This document shows positions 1 through 10,808 of a stretch of DNA of 64,000 nucleotides, piece after piece. Made by a program: the position numbers and the translations under genes. Position 1 is the first letter of the stretch. Every line of letters starts with the position of its first letter. This DNA is from Diphasiastrum complanatum (taxonomy: Eukaryota; Streptophyta; Lycopodiopsida; Lycopodiales; Lycopodiaceae): contig CM055095.1 of the NCBI GenBank assembly GCA_029204225.1, positions 50,846,841 through 50,910,840 on the forward strand, written 5' to 3'. The notes under the pieces were generated by a model. That model made no database searches. It had not been told where the DNA came from and saw nothing but the letters and a program-made list of their open reading frames with translations.

Positions 1-593
1 AAATCTTCGTTTTTGTGTTCATCCTCTGCTCCCTCTGTCACTGGCGGCAGGTCATAGTATTGTTTCTCCATAACTTCGTAGCTGACAGGATCGTCATTGG
101 CCATTGTCTCACTCTCATCGAATCTAACATCTCTCACTGTTTTCACAGTGTTCGTGTCTGGCATGTAGACTCTGTAGTATGACGAATTGTTGTCATAGCC
201 TACAAGAAATCCTTGCTCGGCTTTCTCATCAAGCTTCTTTCGAAGCTTATCAAGAATATATGCATAAACTGCATAGCCAAAGATTTTAATGTGAGACAGG
301 TTGGGCTTTCTACCCCACCATAGCTCGTGTGGTGTCGTGTGAGGAACACCAGACTTGTCTTTCCTATTCTGGATGTATGCGGCTGTAGTTACTGCTTTAG
401 CCCATAGAGTTCTTGGAGCTTTTGAGTAGGCCATCATGCATCTAGCTACTTCCATCAGGATTTTGTTCTTCCTTTCTGCAACACCATTGTGTTGCGGCAT
501 GTAGGCTGCAATTCTTCTGTAAATGATGCCACGATCATTGTAGAAGTTAGTGAAGCGACTTGAGATATATTCACCACCTCAATCTGTCCTGCT
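1..593 (-). pseudogene. Ty1/copia pol fragment (integrase core C-terminal half), open at window edge
   Basis: Minus-strand translation from about 593 down to the left edge gives a copia integrase: a GGEY block, then MPQHNGVAERKN followed by a helix (ILMEVARCMM), then the HELWWGRKP and FGYAVYAY blocks and the usual acidic linker towards reverse transcriptase. A TGA stop at 579-581 falls just before GGEY, where the family has a residue in the TDNGGEY motif, so the copy is probably dead. The frame runs off the window at position 1. Gag, protease and the N-terminal integrase are missing: only about 35 bp separate this fragment from a primer-binding-site repeat, so the 5' internal region has been deleted. 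Family assignment is firm; lineage is not determined. Confidence 0.8.
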
Positions 594-627
594 TCTTGGC
601 TACGTCAGACTATAACAAGATAGTAAG

Positions 628-720
628 GCTCTGATACCACTGATGAGAATCGACGCGGGTGATATGCTCTCTGATACCACTGATGAGAATCGACGCGGGT
701 GATATGCTCTAATACCACTT
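628..720 (-). repeat. Tandem LTR/primer-binding-site junction repeat (two exact 40-bp units plus a partial third)
   Basis: Positions 631-670 and 671-710 are identical 40-bp units, and a third diverged start follows at 711. On the minus strand each unit contains TGGTATCAGAGC or a near match, the initiator tRNA-Met primer binding site of plant LTR elements, preceded by a presumed LTR end (TTCTCATCA). The array belongs to the copia fragment on its left: the element's LTR/PBS junction appears to have been tandemly multiplied. Confidence 0.7.
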
Positions 721-1265
721 ATGAGAAATTTGCGAAGGTTTTGCGAAGGCAAAGCAATCGTGATTCTCTTGCGACTCGGATGGAGTTCAGATGCGACCAC
801 TGGACACTACCGGCTGAATCACTCCTACAGTCCTCCAGAATGTAGTCAGGCACTACTGATGTACGTTTATAAAATTAATGCAGCATTCAACATAGTCTCA
901 ACCAAGGTGCGGAATAAAAATGAACAAGGAAACTTAGACACATGAATAACAGTAGACACGTTCGCATTCGAGATCAGACACGACAAGAGAATCATCTATA
1001 TTGATCTTTCTTTGATTCTTCAAGCACTGCATGCAAATACACGCAGTGCGTTGGCGTGGGAGAAACACAGTTCTCTCATGAGTAATCGTCTTGCTTTACT
1101 AGCAGATAGTTGGATCTACAGATCCTAGACAGAATTGTCTTCGCCCGTAGGCGGACATGTATTCTGCAATTTTGTCTTGATTGCTTACTAGCATCAGACT
1201 ACTTCATTACACTATATGTGTATTTTGTCATCTATATGTCAAGTATAATCCAGCAAATATATAGC
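721..1265 (-). mobile_element. Presumed LTR of the left-edge copia element
   Basis: The stretch lies directly upstream (element sense, minus strand) of the primer-binding-site repeats, so by position it should be the 5' LTR. It has no supported coding frame. The outer boundary near 1200-1265 is a guess, because the partner LTR lies outside the window and no target-site duplication can be tested. Confidence 0.35.
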
Positions 1266-1289
1266 TCTATTCAGATTGCGTGAGGAAAA

Positions 1290-1490
1290 GACTCAGTCCA
1301 GATTTCAGGACTCGCTCCAGATTTCTCGCTAGGCATTCGGTCGAGATTTCTGAGTAGGCAGTCGGTCGAGATGTGATATGAAGCCATCCAGTTGAGATTG
1401 TATCTGCCAGCCATCTGGTTGAGATTGTATCTGCCAACCATCCGGTCGAGACTGTTTGCAAGGTATCCAGTCAAGAATGTATGCAGGTTG
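1290..1490. repeat. Degenerate ~27-bp minisatellite
   Basis: Units such as CCATCCAGTTGAGATTGTAT followed by CTGCCAG recur at about 1382, 1409 and 1438, with more diverged copies on both sides sharing (T/C)GGTCGAGATT. The unit length is about 27 bp. No coding sense is apparent; the frames crossing it are by-products of the repeat. Confidence 0.65.
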
Positions 1491-1589
1491 TGTGCTAGCG
1501 ACGCTACTCGGAAAGAAATAAAGATGGCGTGGAGGCTCAATTTTTGGGCAGGGTTTGGAGAGTTGAGGTCAGGCTATTCGGATCAGGAG

Positions 1590-1690
1590 GGAGTGGAGTG
1601 TCTAGGAGGTGGAGTATGCAGTCTCTGAGGTAGGAGGTTGAGTGTGTAGTCTTTGAGGTAGGAGGTGGAGTGTGTAGTCACTGGAGGGAT
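1590..1690. repeat. ~29-bp tandem repeat
   Basis: Three imperfect units contain GTCT(C/T)TGAGGTAGGAGGT followed by GGAGTGTGTA. The run lies between the 27-bp minisatellite and a G/T-rich quasi-repeat. Confidence 0.6.
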
Positions 1691-1854
1691 GAGTGAATGA
1701 TTGGTGGTGTGTGGATGGAGTGAAGCTAGCGAGTGCTTAGTTTGTTGTTTGTACCAGAAGATGAGTGAAGGAGTTGGGTAGGCAGTTATTGTATGAGTGA
1801 AGGAGGCATGTGGAGTGAAGGATATTAGTGTTTTGTTGTATTGTTTGTTGGGTT

Positions 1855-2200
1855 TTGGAGAGTGTTTGCAAGTCTGAAGGTTGGCGCAGGTCGTTTCAGA
1901 GCATGGGAAGTTTTTTTGGTTGTTTGCACAGGTCGCGTTTGTGTGGAGGTCTTGTGTGTAGAGATGCAGGTTTTCTGATGGTTTGTAGGTTGTGTGCATG
2001 TTTGCAGGTGGTGTGGAGGTCTGGAGGTGTCATACAGGGGATGTGCAAGCCGTTTGGAAGTCGTTTGCAGAATATGGAGGACGTTGGCAGGTTGTTTGCA
2101 GGTGGCAGGGTGTCTGGAGTTGCTTGCTTATTCTGTTGGGTGTTTGCAGGTCACAGGTGCAGGTTATGTGCAGGATGTCTGCAGCTGTTGTGGGCTGAGG
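1855..2200. repeat. G/T-rich quasi-tandem repeats around TTTGCAGGT
   Basis: The motif GTTTGCAG(G/A) recurs about ten times with irregular 20-40 bp spacing and strong G-over-C strand asymmetry. The overlapping short open frames across it differ in every frame and look like repeat by-products. It may be part of a retroelement leader, but that is not shown. Confidence 0.5.
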
Positions 2201-3370
2201 AGCTCATGTTTTGGTAAAAGGATAAGGATCACTGAACAAGAATGTTGCAGAGAGTATATTCCAGACTGTGGAGGATGATAGATCTAGATAGGTAGAATGT
2301 TTGTCGATTTTTTTGAGAACACCGTTGCAGTTGTAAGAGGTTTATGATGTGTGCGAGGTCAAGCAACAACGGGGCCAAATGTAGACAGATCCTCAGCTTA
2401 GAAGAATCTGTTTACTATTTTTTTTGTTCTTCTTACTTCTTTTTCTGCCTGTCAACAGAGACAATGGGCTCTTGATTAAGTTATTCTTTCTTGTTTAAAG
2501 CCCAAAATCAGGCAGATGGGACAGATCTACGTTATAGTAGTGTCCTGCCTATCATAGGACACCAAGGAAGGTCACTCTTGAACTAATGCACATGCATAAA
2601 CAGCCAATCATACATGCCAAAGCGTTCAACCATAAAATCAGTGTGCAGATCCGTTGAACAATGCATCACTCAAGAAACAAGATTGATCAAGGGGCTCAAG
2701 AATGCATCAAAACTCATGGAAGATCTTCTCATTTCAGCATGGAGTAGATACATTTACAAAAGACTCCCTTCTACAAAGGGGGAGTCTCTTAAATAAGCAA
2801 GAGAGCTTCTTAGGTGGCATCCTAGTGGCATTTCCACATTACACAAATCACAAGTGGAATTATGCTCTCCACTAGATGTCACCATCAAAAGGTGGCTCAC
2901 TCTACTTTTCTAAGAGAGGCCTACTTGCATTTATTACCTTGCCTAGAATTACTACTTCCTACATGGTCATTCCATCTTTCGGGATTCACCATGAGGCTTA
3001 CACAGTTTCTACTTGACAATATTAACTAGTATTCCTCGGCTTTCAGTCTTTGTTTGTCTCATCTTCTTAGAGACCTCCTCGGTCTTAGGGTAGAGGTGCT
3101 CGTGGGTAGCTCTGGCCGAGTATCTTGGGAATTCGTCAGAATCAGCCAACAATTGAAGAGAAAAGATTATTTTGTAGAGCTCGATAGTTGCATCTATTGA
3201 ATGTTGTTTTTTTGTTTGGAATTCTTTCATGTTTCCATCATGATATCATAAATTTAGCTATCAAATACCTAACATTTATTAGAGCCTTTATATTGATTCT
3301 GATTAGAGTGTTGCATGCTATTAGTGTCTTGATATTTTCAAATACTATTTTTTATTCTTAGGTCGTCAAT
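2200..3370. other. Unassigned non-coding interval with a small hairpin
   Basis: No family-level coding match was seen on either strand. A short perfect hairpin lies at 2761-2787 (AGACTCCC ... GGGAGTCT). Around 2500-2800 the sequence has T- and A-rich stretches typical of decayed transposon or intergenic DNA. Confidence 0.5.
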
Positions 3371-3372
3371 GT

Positions 3373-4410
3373 ATGATTTTGATTATCGATAGACTAAAAC
3401 TTCCTGATGGATTCACAAAGCAAAAGTTGGTCTCACAACTAAACGGATCCAATTATCATTTGTGAAAATTTAAGATGAAAACCATGTGCTAATGAGTTGT
3501 GGGATGTTGTCACATGTATCGAATTGAAACTTGAGGATCACACAATTGACTCCAAATGGAAATCTAAGGATGGTAAAGCTTTCATGCTAATCATTCTCAA
3601 TATATCAGATACATAGATCGGTCGTGTATTTGAAGCTCAAACTTCGAAAGAAGTATGAGAGATTCTGAGTGCACTATTCTTATCACTCAAGATTTCTAAT
3701 GGTAATTCACTATAGAATCAGATAAAATAGTTCAAAAATCTCTTATAGCAGATGGCAACTATCAAATCAACTATCGCCAATCAAGATGCAATCATGTCAT
3801 TTCTCGAGCTTGCTGCCTACATACGACAATTGGGTGATGATCATAATGACACACTCAAATCTAACTCTTTCCAGAGTAATCGCTATGTTGTTGTAGAAAG
3901 ACAATCGAAGAAGTACAAATAGGTCTTCGAATCTAGTATCACATGGTCTATATGTAAACAAAGGCATTAAACGTTCGAAAAAGAAAAGTTTGAAACAATT
4001 TGTAGAGAATTGGAGGCCTACACAGAATTGAGAGCAGTTATTGAGTTCATACTCAAAGAAGAAGATGTTCTATAACTATTGAAAATGCACTAATAATGAG
4101 GTTTAGGATTGCATGATATTGAAAGCAAATAACTCCAATCATAAGCAATCAAACCAATAGGCGAATGTAGTTGCAGAGACATCAAAATCTCCTATTCAAG
4201 ACATAAATGAATGAGCATTTATGATCAGCGATCAGAAAGTGCAAGTCGACAATGTTTGGTTTCTCAGTTTTGGAGCCACTCAACATATGCCAATCACCTT
4301 GAACATTTCTAGTCCTATACATCTTACAATACAAAGAAGTTTGTGATTGTACACATTTGAAGATTTAACAAAATCTAGCTTGATCCTTTTGCAATTTCAT
4401 GTACATATTA
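3373..4410 (+). pseudogene. Ty1/copia gag and protease remnant
   Basis: Plus-strand frames read a degenerate copia gag start (LNGSNYHL, then KFKMKT), followed around 4040-4200 by a ruined zinc-knuckle region and at about 4250-4290 by a protease block. The protease active-site motif, normally DSGA, reads L-S-F-G-A here, so the catalytic aspartate is gone. Several stops and frame changes interrupt the gag. The remnant pairs with the reverse-transcriptase remnant at 5166-6250 as one plus-strand element. Confidence 0.65.
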
Positions 4411-5165
4411 ATTTCACACATGTGTGGAGCATGTTCCCGTGCGTGGAGGGTAGACATAACCACTTTAGCTCAGTTATGTCGAGCTTGAATAGTCAATATG
4501 GGCCCTAAATGAGGTTTGGGGGTCCTCTATCAAAACCACTCATTGTACGCTTGTGATTAAGTGATTAGGCCAAATTTAGACTTGGATTAGATCATGATAG
4601 TGTAGGTTGCTTACACTTGGCTTGATGGTAGAGAGCTAGTGACATTGCACCTTATAATCTTATTTGTCAATATGGACCAATCATATTGTAGGATGCACCA
4701 AAATGGTCCAATCAGTGTAAGAGCTGGCATGTAAGTGGTCCAATCAAAGTAAGAGGTGATTCTAGAGAGGTCCAATCATTGAGCATCATTGCCACACCTC
4801 TTGGATCTCGAGCTATTATGATAGAATAAGAGAGAGCTCATTCTACGTTGAGTATTTTGAGAGAGAGTAATTCTACACTTAGAATTTGTTGCATCTTCTC
4901 TCTCTACCCAAGAGCTACATGTATTTTTTCTCTCTCTACTTGAGAGCAAGCCAATTCCAAACTTAGTTTTTTTTCTCACCTTTGAATGTGTATGATGAAC
5001 GGTGAATGATTCATGCATGTATTAAGTGCTCTTGCCTTAGAATTGTCAAGCTAGAGTGATTCTATCTTGTTGGTGTTAAATATATGTGCAATCACACACA
5101 CCTTAGGAGATCATTCACATTGTTTGAGATGTACTCACACATGTGAAAAGTACACAACACATACT
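4411..5165. other. Non-coding block interrupting the copia remnant (possible inserted or decayed element)
   Basis: Integrase coding sequence expected here is absent. In its place is about 750 bp with repeated phrases such as GGTCCAATCA (about 4668-4776) and AGAGAGAG motifs, then an ACACAC-rich stretch. It could be a solo LTR or small element that replaced the integrase; no convincing TG..CA ends with target duplications were found. Confidence 0.35.
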
Positions 5166-6250
5166 ATGAAAGGTATATCTCTGTCGAGGATAAGTTTATC
5201 GACCTCAAGGGCAAGGGTAAAATTCCGACAGTCAAACTATGGGAAGCTATGAAACACTTTTGTTTTCGATATGCCTATTTCTATCGAAGGTCCGAATACA
5301 TCAATTACAAAAGAGCAGCTTATCAATAGTGAATCAGAAGAAGATGTTGTAGCTCAACATCGACAAAACCAAGGAAAGCATTATCAAAATCATTCACCTC
5401 CCAGAAGGTCAACAAGATATCAACACCTAATAGGTACATTGATGAATTTGCTTGTTATCTCATTCGAGAGCCGACTATTGTCGAAGAAGCACTCAGTCAG
5501 CCAGACTTCAATCTATGGAGATAAGCTATGGATAGAGAGTATTCATCTCTAATCAAGAACCATACATGGACTATTGTTGAATTACATGCCAATGGAAATG
5601 TTGTTATGCATATTCAAGATCAAATACAAATCAAATAGAAATATTGACCAAAGGAAAGCTCGACTTGTCGCAAAAGGATTTTTCCAAATCTCGAATATCG
5701 ACTATACTTAGACTTTCAATCTGGTAGTCAAATGGTCTTAAATCAAAATTCTTCTATAGTATGTTGTTGCAGCCAATCTAGAGGTACATTAGATGGATGT
5801 ACAAATAGCTTATCTGAATGGAGTTATCAAAGATACATGATACAGCCCGAAGGTTATCTAATCAATGACAAAGAAAATCATGTATGCAAACTCCATAGAG
5901 CACTTTATGGCCTGAAGCAATCTGCTAGAGCTTGGGTTTAGATGATTAACACTTTCCTTATTGAACATGGTTATAAGTCAAGCACTTCATATTCAGATGT
6001 ATACTTCAAGATAGTGCAACATTCTTTTATTATTATTACCTTGTATGTGGATGAGACATTGCTATCTAGTGATAGTGTCGAACTAATAAAGGAAGAGAAG
6101 CAGATGTTGTCCTCAGAATTTGACATGACAGATCTCCTAGATGTTGTCCTCATAATTCAAGATGACAGATCTGGACGAAGCTCATTACTTTCTCAGTATT
6201 CAAATCTATAGAGATAGAGACCAAAGGCTGATGTACATCACTCATTGTAG
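5166..6250 (+). pseudogene. Ty1/copia reverse transcriptase remnant
   Basis: The linker before reverse transcriptase (SPPRRSTRYQ) is at about 5397. Reverse-transcriptase blocks follow: [26 protein letters not shown] and, near 6040, the active-site strand. The conserved YVDD reads YVDE here, and a stop follows AWV at 5939, so the copy is not functional. RNase H is not recognisable. The 3' end at about 6210-6260 fades into non-coding sequence resembling an LTR start. Confidence 0.75.
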
Positions 6251-7135
6251 ATTAGGGAAGGTGGAGACACACATGCAAGCTTGGATCAAGACCATAGAAG
6301 CCGTCTTTATATTCATTTAGTTTCCATCCCTATTTGACGAAAAACAATGATTGATATGTGTAACAAACTCATAGGCTAAGGGCCATATAAATCAACCCGT
6401 TAGCCTTTCAATGTATTTAAAAACTAGCATCAAGAATAAGAATTGTACAGCAAGATCACATGAGAGAGGATGAATGTAAGGATACTAGAAAACCTAAGAG
6501 AGGCCGAATCTGGAAGAGGAAGCAAACCCTCTTGTTTGGCTTTCAAGAGAATTCACATTAATCCATTAAGTATGGGGGCATGTAATGCATGTGACATGGA
6601 GCTACTTGTATTATGTGACCGCGTAGGTGACCGTAAAAGAACATTGATTGCGGGAGAGAGTCAAGTATGTTTATTTTCTTTCTAAAAAAAGTGCCAGCTG
6701 ATTTATGCTAACATATTTTGTGTTTTTTATCCAATTAGAAATCTGATAATAGTTCAAGCTTGCTGCTCATTGAACCCCCCTAATAGAGAATACAATGATG
6801 GATTGTATTCAACTGGAATTTGATATTACAATCAGAAGTTTGACCAAGTGTTCATCGGAGATTTCTGAACAATTGTTCACTCCAAGGAGAAATTCATGTC
6901 TCTTTCGTTCTTGCCAAAATAGGTGATGGAAGAACTGTAATGGTATAAACTAACATACCGTTGATCCTAAGGTATAATTCATATACAAAAAATAAAAATC
7001 TCCCAGAAACATTGGGATTCTATGCAAGAAAATATCCAGGTTAGATCTGTAAAGGGGAGGATTGATGGGAAACCAAACAAATTACTTCCAGTAAGCTTAT
7101 CAGATTACTAGAAATAGATAACAAATGATGACTGC
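6251..7135. other. Interval between the copia remnant and the PPR gene's 3' end
   Basis: No gene is supported. The left part is probably the decayed 3' LTR of the plus-strand copia. The part nearest 7135 should hold the 3' untranslated region of the minus-strand PPR gene, but I cannot point to a definite polyadenylation site. Confidence 0.4.
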
Positions 7136-8248
7136 CTAATTCTGCTGGAGTTGCCTTCTTACACCTTGCTTTTGAGACTGAAGCAGCAATTCTTCAGCCC
7201 TATTATGCAAACCATTACTTCTACAAGCATCAATCATAATATTGAATGATACAGCATCAGGAAAACACCCTGCTTCACTCATCTCTAGCAACAACTTCTC
7301 CATTTCACATATATTTTTAGCCCTCCTGTAAGCATTCAAGGCGGAGTTGTAAACAGCCACATCAGGGACAACATCATGATTTTTCAGCTGTTGTAAAAGC
7401 TTTTTGATCTTACTGATAATTCCTTGAATACCATAGCCATTGATGAGGCTACAAAATGTTATAGAATCTGGTCGGACTCCCTCAAACTTCATAAGATTGA
7501 ATATTTTGTGCATCTCCTGAACCATGCCCGCCTTTCCAAAAGCATCTATCATGATGTTATAGCTGATGGTATCCAAGTTGTAATGGTATCGCTTCATGTA
7601 CTCCATTACTGCAGTCATCTTCTCAAACATCCGCTCCTTTCCATAAACATTCATCAGCGTGTTCAGTGTCGTTATATCAGCTTCTACTCCCAAACTTGTT
7701 AGTCTTTCATACCATTCCTCCATCTTTGTTACCTGTCCCCACTTACCATAATTTTTTAGGATCATGTTCTGCGTCCACACATTGGGTTTAAAAACGTCAT
7801 CCTTTATCAAGCTCAGAAGTAGATTTTCCATTTTATCTAGCAGACCAGCTTTGCCATATGCATCAAGAAGACTATTATAAGTGACAATGTTTGGCTCTAT
7901 GCCAGCACTTCTCATTTCCAACAAAAAAGTACGCACCAGATCAAACTCGCATGCATCACTACATGCTTTTATCATCAAACTGTAAGTGTATACATTTGGG
8001 AAACAGTGAGGCTGTTGTTTCATTTGCTTGAATGTGGAAAGTGCCAAATTAAGGCGATTACTTCGAGTATAAGCTGACAAAAGAGCTGTGTAAACCTCAG
8101 TGCTTGGTTTACAACCGTCACTTGCCATCTTGTGAAAAAGATGAGTCGCTGCCTCTGGTTGTTTACAGTGCCCAAGCATTTCCAACAATCTTATGTATAT
8201 TCCAACATCTTCCTGATAGTCATCTTGTCCCTTCATGAAATCAAATAC
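7136..8248 (-). CDS. PPR protein, 3' exon (P-class, At5g48730/At3g53170-like)
   Basis: This exon encodes 370 residues ending in a TAG stop at 7136-7138. It is built of about ten tandem 35-residue PPR motifs, with repeated phrases such as VYTALLSAYTRSN, VTYNSLLDAYGKAG, ISYNIMIDAFGKAG and VAVYNSALNAYRRA. Proteins of this class bind single-stranded RNA in plastids or mitochondria and act in organelle RNA processing or stability. No E, DYW or SMR domain follows, so it is P-class. The acceptor ..GGCAG precedes GTA TTT GAT (V-F-D) at 8248. The upstream in-frame codons to 8272 are intronic, because the matching 5' exon lies at 47752-48129, where the frame ends ..SALK and continues as VFDFMKGQ. There are no stops or frameshifts, which suggests it is expressed. 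The family resemblance is from recalled motif order, not a search. Confidence 0.9.
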   Translation of the reverse strand, partial: VFDFMKGQDDYQEDVGIYIRLLEMLGHCKQPEAATHLFHKMASDGCKPSTEVYTALLSAYTRSNRLNLALSTFKQMKQQPHCFPNVYTYSLMIKACSDACEFDLVRTFLLEMRSAGIEPNIVTYNSLLDAYGKAGLLDKMENLLLSLIKDDVFKPNVWTQNMILKNYGKWGQVTKMEEWYERLTSLGVEADITTLNTLMNVYGKERMFEKMTAVMEYMKRYHYNLDTISYNIMIDAFGKAGMVQEMHKIFNLMKFEGVRPDSITFCSLINGYGIQGIISKIKKLLQQLKNHDVVPDVAVYNSALNAYRRAKNICEMEKLLLEMSEAGCFPDAVSFNIMIDACRSNGLHNRAEELLLQSQKQGVRRQLQQN

Positions 8249-8766
8249 CTGCCATTTACAAAAAGTCAACATTTACCCAAAGAGATTCACTATACAGACA
8301 GCATAATAAAGATAGGAAATGATATTTTCTCCAAAGACAGATAAAAACAGTGCACTTTGGCAGGCAGGGTATACCAGGCTTGCTTTGATTGCAATACTAA
8401 CTCCACTTAGTGCTAGGGTATACTACGGTTGCATGGCACATGCGCAGGCACCTTGGGGTCTATATCTACCCTGTTGAAACTCGCCCTCCTACACATCCAA
8501 CTTTCAGTTGTTGGTTACCAATTTCCTCTCCTTACATCGTTGCTTCGGGGTGAAGCTATTGTGGTTTGATCTCTAGCTTTTACTGGGTTGGGTGGTTTGA
8601 CTCCTAGTCATTTATTTTGATACTTTGCAGTAGGATCTACAAGTGGAGATCTTCACACCGAGTCTACCCTTGGCTTGGAAAATAGTAAGAGACCCTCAAC
8701 ATTTTGTTATGTGTGTGATCTCTGAAAGCTAATATTGACCTCTATATGGATGTGACCCTTGGGAGA

Positions 8767-8930
8767 GGATTATGGATGTTATAACAATATAGTTCATGCA
8801 TAGCATGAGGGATTTTATGAGCTAAAGAATTTTGACCCTTGGTGGCACATAATAGGATTATGGATGTTATAACAATATATTTCATGCATAGCATGAGGGA
8901 GTTTACGAGCCAAAAAAAATTTGTGTGTGG
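8767..8930. repeat. 88-bp tandem duplication
   Basis: GGATTATGGATGTTATAACA followed by ATATAGTTCATGCATAGCAT starts at 8767 and recurs at 8855 with few changes (GTTCATG versus TTTCATG; GGATTTTATGAG versus GGAGTTTACGAG). Confidence 0.85.
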
Positions 8931-8974
8931 ATATTAAGGTTGCATGCCTTGTTTGTCAAAATCGTCAAAGAGAG

Positions 8975-8975
<1 letters not shown>

Positions 8976-9008
<33 letters not shown>
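8976..9008. repeat. (TC)n microsatellite
   Basis: About 33 bp of uninterrupted TC dinucleotides are followed by a C-rich end. Confidence 0.95.
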
Positions 9009-9010
<2 letters not shown>

Positions 9011-10808
9011 CCCTTTCCTCCCTCCTAGATTTTCTAACAAGTAGGTTTGATCATTTTTGCTTTGCCTTTAATATCATTACTTTGTTAGGTACTCTCCAGC
9101 ATAACTGCCTCATTCATCAAGACACAGGTCTAACCCTTGGGGTTTTCCGGAACGCAAAAATAAAAAATTAATTTTTTTTGCTTTGTTTTACTCTGCCTTC
9201 AATTTTTTAGTTCTCCTTGCAAAAAATTTAGGAAAAATGTCAAAAAAAATGAGCTAAACCACAATAAGAGCAAACAAAGGTTTCTATGTGAACCAGTTGG
9301 AATTGTTTAGACTATTGACCTAAAATCTGGTTTATTGGAGTAGCCTACTACGAAGGCCTTGCTAGAAATATAAAAGTTAGAATATTTATATCAAAAACAA
9401 AAAAGACTTGCAATTCTTGCAAATAGTCTGTTTCAAAAAGAACGACTATGACAGTCTACCTTTCATTTTGGAACATTTGTTGACATATTCTCAGTTGAGC
9501 GTAGATGTTTCCAAGAATGTTCTCAACAAAAAGCCTCTTTGTTATGCTAAACTTTGATTTAGTGCTTGATCATAAAGTGCACTCCGTTGCATCCCCGTGT
9601 GTGTGCGCGCGCACATCCACTATCAACAAGGAATGGGCTAGTAAAAGAGCAAATTGACAAAAGTAATTCCTTTTTCATATAGATATGGGATCTGAGAAGA
9701 GGAAAGGACTTATGAAAGACCAAAGATGATGCTATTTACTTCATCACTTATGATCTATCTATGCTTAATGTGATGCTAAATCTTAAAATAAGTTCGTAAC
9801 ACTTATCAACAAAGGATATACTTTGAGGGGTTGATGATGAAGGACTTCAAGTTTTGGCATAATGTTCTATCATGTAGCTATATTCCTGCTCAGTGTGATG
9901 GACTTGTGAATTATGAATTGTAATAATTAAAAGGCTCGCACCGGCCTGTGGTGTTTTGTAAGACAATGTAAATAGTAGGGTTTGGACTTGGTAAGGGGTA
10001 TTGGCTCTAGATTGAGAGGCTGTTGAACTAGCCACCTAAAAAGTAGGAGTTGATCAGTCAACCTGGTGGGCAATTTGCCTAATCAAGGCGCAACACTTGT
10101 CAGACGGTCCTCCTACTTGCATTGACTATGTGTCAAGGTACTACCAAGTCACAAGTGTCAACTGAGCATGGAGTTTGGGTGGGGTGCTTGAGGTAGAGGG
10201 GCATGGGAGCTGAAGTGGGAGAATCTCTTGAGTATGCCTCACCTTTGCTACTATGCAGCTATGACTGGGAGGAGACTTTACGGCAGTGCTCTTTGATAGA
10301 ATTCAGAAATCGGAGTAGACTAATCTTACTAGTACTCACGCAAAACATCAATCACAAGCTGAAGGACTACAAGAAGCTATCCTTCATACACTGGAAACTG
10401 AGATAACAATGGAGGTGGGCGCCCATCTGCTCTTATAGAGACTGCCCACAGTCAAAAGCAAAAGCTATTCTTCTAATATAGCAATTGGAATGCTAATTAT
10501 GAAGTCTTAACAATATATGCTATCTTAGTTAAAATAGATTTCTGTACTATTTTAGCAAAATTGGTACTTAAACTATAAATAGAAGTACCAATATTAAAAA
10601 TAGAAATAGGCCTTCTAGCATGCAGGCTGGCCTCTATGAATAATTAATTAACCATTAATTCCTAACACTCCCCCTTAATGGATAATTGACTATCAATAAC
10701 ACCTAGGATTGTTCTGAACTTTTCAAATTTTTCACGAACAAGTCCTTTTGTGAAGATATCTGCAACTTGATCATTGGTGTCGCAATAGATCAACTCTACT
10801 TCGCCACT

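Larger units (their letters stand above)
8350..10260. other. Intronic stretch without a recognised gene
   Basis: Nothing codes convincingly. It holds an 88-bp duplication (8767-8930), a CT run (8976-9008) and a short GT/GC alternating run near 9596-9613. The rest is AT-rich. The right end probably includes part of the 5' LTR of gypsy E. Confidence 0.5.

Noticed and set aside
7424-7702. Plus-strand open frame inside the PPR exon
   Set aside because: It is the antisense of conserved PPR repeats and has no features of its own.
8249-8272. Start of the PPR protein at an ATG at 8272
   Set aside because: The codons before 8248 follow a splice acceptor and do not match the family, whereas the exon at 47752 supplies the expected sequence in phase.
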